Of a DNA stretch of 64,000 bases, positions 62,617 to 64,000 are shown in pieces. A program made the position numbers and the translations under genes. Every line of letters begins with the position of its first letter. Positions within the stretch are counted from its first letter, which is position 1. The stretch is from contig CBDETD010000002.1 of assembly GCA_965242805.1 (NCBI GenBank), forward strand, positions 3,348,001 through 3,412,000, written 5' to 3'. The DNA is from JANQEU01 sp965242805. GTDB taxonomy: Bacteria; Bacteroidota; Bacteroidia; Cytophagales; Cyclobacteriaceae. The notes beneath the pieces were generated by a model. That model had not been told where the DNA came from, did no database searches, and saw only the letters and a program-made list of their open reading frames with translations.

Positions 62617-64000
62617 TTAAATCCTGGTTACTCTGGGTTCAAGATCGGTCAGTTCAGCAATCTGTACCGGATCGCCTGATTCTATACTCTTTCGTGCAGC
62701 AATCCCAACTAAAATTGACATTGCCCCATCGCGCAAAACAGCTGGTCTGTCATATGGATCAGGGTCATCTGGTCTCTTGAAGACACTATCATGCAATCGC
62801 TTATCCCCGCCTCCATGACCACTTCTTTCCATCGGTACTTTTACCGTTTCATAATCCTTCCAGAGCTTGTGGACAATAATAGGTTCACTTTCTGACGCTT
62901 CAGCGCTGTTCTGTTCCATTTCTTTAGTATGCATTTCTGACTGGTCGACTGTCAGATCTTTAAAATAAGGTATATCCAACCAAGCTTCGATCCGACCTTC
63001 CGTGCCATTCAAAGCAACCCGCCATCCCTCATAGGGTGAGTAAGTGGTCAGTGAGTAGTTAAGAATTACGTTATTCATGTATTTGACCTGGGCAGACATC
63101 TTGTCGTAGATATTGATTTCAGGTCGGAAAAGGCAGGCATCCCTTAAATATCCATCATGATGTTCGTTGTTAACATATAAATTCATGAGATGCTGATTCC
63201 TTGTAATGTCCCAGTAGAAGTCACATTTTGATTGATGTGGACAGGTTCTACAATTGACTCCCCTAAAAGGACCATTTGATCCATAATGTTCGAGGTCACC
63301 ATAGGCAAAAACCTCTTTAGGATCAGAATCAATCCACCAATTGAGCAAGTCAAAATGATGTGTGGCTTTGTGAACCCAAAGAGTACCACCCTCCTGACGT
63401 AATCCATGCCATCGTCGAAAATAGGATGCCCCGTGATATGTGTTGAGATACCAATGGAAATCTACGGATGTAAGGGTGCCTATTGAATTGTTCATCAGTA
63501 CTTCCTTGATCTTGGTGCTATATGGACTCCATCGGTAGTTGAAGCCAACAATCAAATTCTTACCGGATCTTCTTTCCGCATCAATTATATCCTGACATTT
63601 TCGTTCATCAATCGTCAAGGGTTTTTCTGTCAGAACATCACAGTCCATATCCAATCCTTTGATAATGAATTCATGGTGATTGGAGTCCTTCGTAGTGACA
63701 ATAACAAGGTCCGGTCGTGTTTCATTGATCATTTGATCGAAACTGGAAAAAGATGGGCATGATACTCCGATGTAGGATCGTGCAAACTCCAATCGACCCG
63801 GGTTATTATCACATAGTCCAACGAACTCCAGTATATCCGAATACTCATCTACGAGTCGTTTGCCCCAAAAACTGGTTCCTCGGATACCTGTCCCTACCAA
63901 TACAATCTTTAATTTTTCATCCTTGCCAAAATTGAAAGCATTTATTGGCATGGCGGTAGTAGCTGCCAACATACTGACAGAACCCAGGAATGCTCTTCTA
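62617..64000 (-). CDS. Gfo/Idh/MocA-family oxidoreductase with twin-arginine signal (cut by window edge)
   Basis: The gene runs off the right edge: the frame stays open to base 64000 and upstream of the first ATG reads RRAFLGSVS, a twin-arginine signal (RRxFLG) with a following hydrophobic stretch (MLAATTAMP). The protein has an NAD(P)-binding Rossmann motif IVLVGTGIRG, the EKP motif (TEKPLTI), and a Cys cluster CRTCPHQSKC. It would be exported folded with its cofactor by the Tat system, whose TatC is also in the window. Substrate, probably a sugar or cyclitol derivative, is unknown. Confidence 0.88.
   Translation of the reverse strand, partial: RRAFLGSVSMLAATTAMPINAFNFGKDEKLKIVLVGTGIRGTSFWGKRLVDEYSDILEFVGLCDNNPGRLEFARSYIGVSCPSFSSFDQMINETRPDLVIVTTKDSNHHEFIIKGLDMDCDVLTEKPLTIDERKCQDIIDAERRSGKNLIVGFNYRWSPYSTKIKEVLMNNSIGTLTSVDFHWYLNTYHGASYFRRWHGLRQEGGTLWVHKATHHFDLLNWWIDSDPKEVFAYGDLEHYGSNGPFRGVNCRTCPHQSKCDFYWDITRNQHLMNLYVNNEHHDGYLRDACLFRPEINIYDKMSAQVKYMNNVILNYSLTTYSPYEGWRVALNGTEGRIEAWLDIPYFKDLTVDQSEMHTKEMEQNSAEASESEPIIVHKLWKDYETVKVPMERSGHGGGDKRLHDSVFKRPDDPDPYDRPAVLRDGAMSILVGIAARKSIESGDPVQIAELTDLEPRVTRI

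Noticed and set aside
1..64000. tRNA, rRNA, transposase, integrase or phage genes
   Set aside because: None was recognised on either strand.

Overview
The window looks like a chromosomal segment of a Bacteroidota bacterium, most likely a marine member of Cytophagales. The grounds are four complete proteins with type IX secretion (T9SS) type A C-terminal sorting domains, DUF5723 and DUF5916/CBM9 outer-membrane proteins, a LytS/LytTR two-component pair, Bacteroidota-style promoters (TTTG, about 20 bases, TAnnTTTG), moderate GC and no strong Shine-Dalgarno sites. No rRNA, tRNA, CRISPR array, transposase or phage gene was seen.

Region 1 (1-23994) is the accessory part. It holds three giant exported proteins (2548, 1846 and 2671 residues; here A, B and C) and two soluble TIGR03032/DUF4915-type genes, one cut by the left edge and one 12 bases upstream of B. 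Each giant has an unusually long basic N-terminal leader before its hydrophobic signal core, FG-GAP/VCBS calcium-binding blades, three bacterial Ig-like domains, two leucine-rich segments, a conserved Arg-rich Cys motif and a T9SS domain. Blade counts are 21, 14 and 21, which are exact multiples of seven. A and C share a gap-free, nearly identical tract of about 1.48 kb, the mark of recent gene conversion. A family of palindromic intergenic repeats follows each giant gene.

Region 2 (23995-32196) holds tryptophanase, a nitroreductase, a lipoprotein overlapping a BNR/cadherin/T9SS protein, two tandem small exported paralogues and an S41 peptidase lipoprotein. Region 3 (32256-36099) is a compact biosynthetic cluster: type III polyketide synthase, SAM methyltransferase, UbiA-type prenyltransferase and FAD oxidoreductase. 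It probably makes a tailored, possibly prenylated, phenolic or quinone lipid.

Region 4 (36107-64000) is mostly housekeeping: a retropepsin-like protease with PDZ domain, a SNF2 helicase, a LolC/E-type permease with RbfA, a GT-C-like membrane protein, a glyA-tatC-rpiB operon, pheA, DUF5916, a LytS/LytTR pair followed by radA, a lipoprotein/DUF5723 operon with a repetitive basic tail, a PLP desulfhydrase/deaminase, an RluD-type pseudouridine synthase, a recJ-lptB-GH3 operon, and a Gfo/Idh/MocA oxidoreductase with a twin-arginine signal cut by the right edge.

The best candidate for something undescribed is Region 1: a cytosolic TIGR03032 protein paired with a giant T9SS-exported multi-propeller adhesin that has a long basic leader and an invariant Arg-rich motif, kept as a recombining three-member family. 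All functions are inferred by reading; no database search was run.
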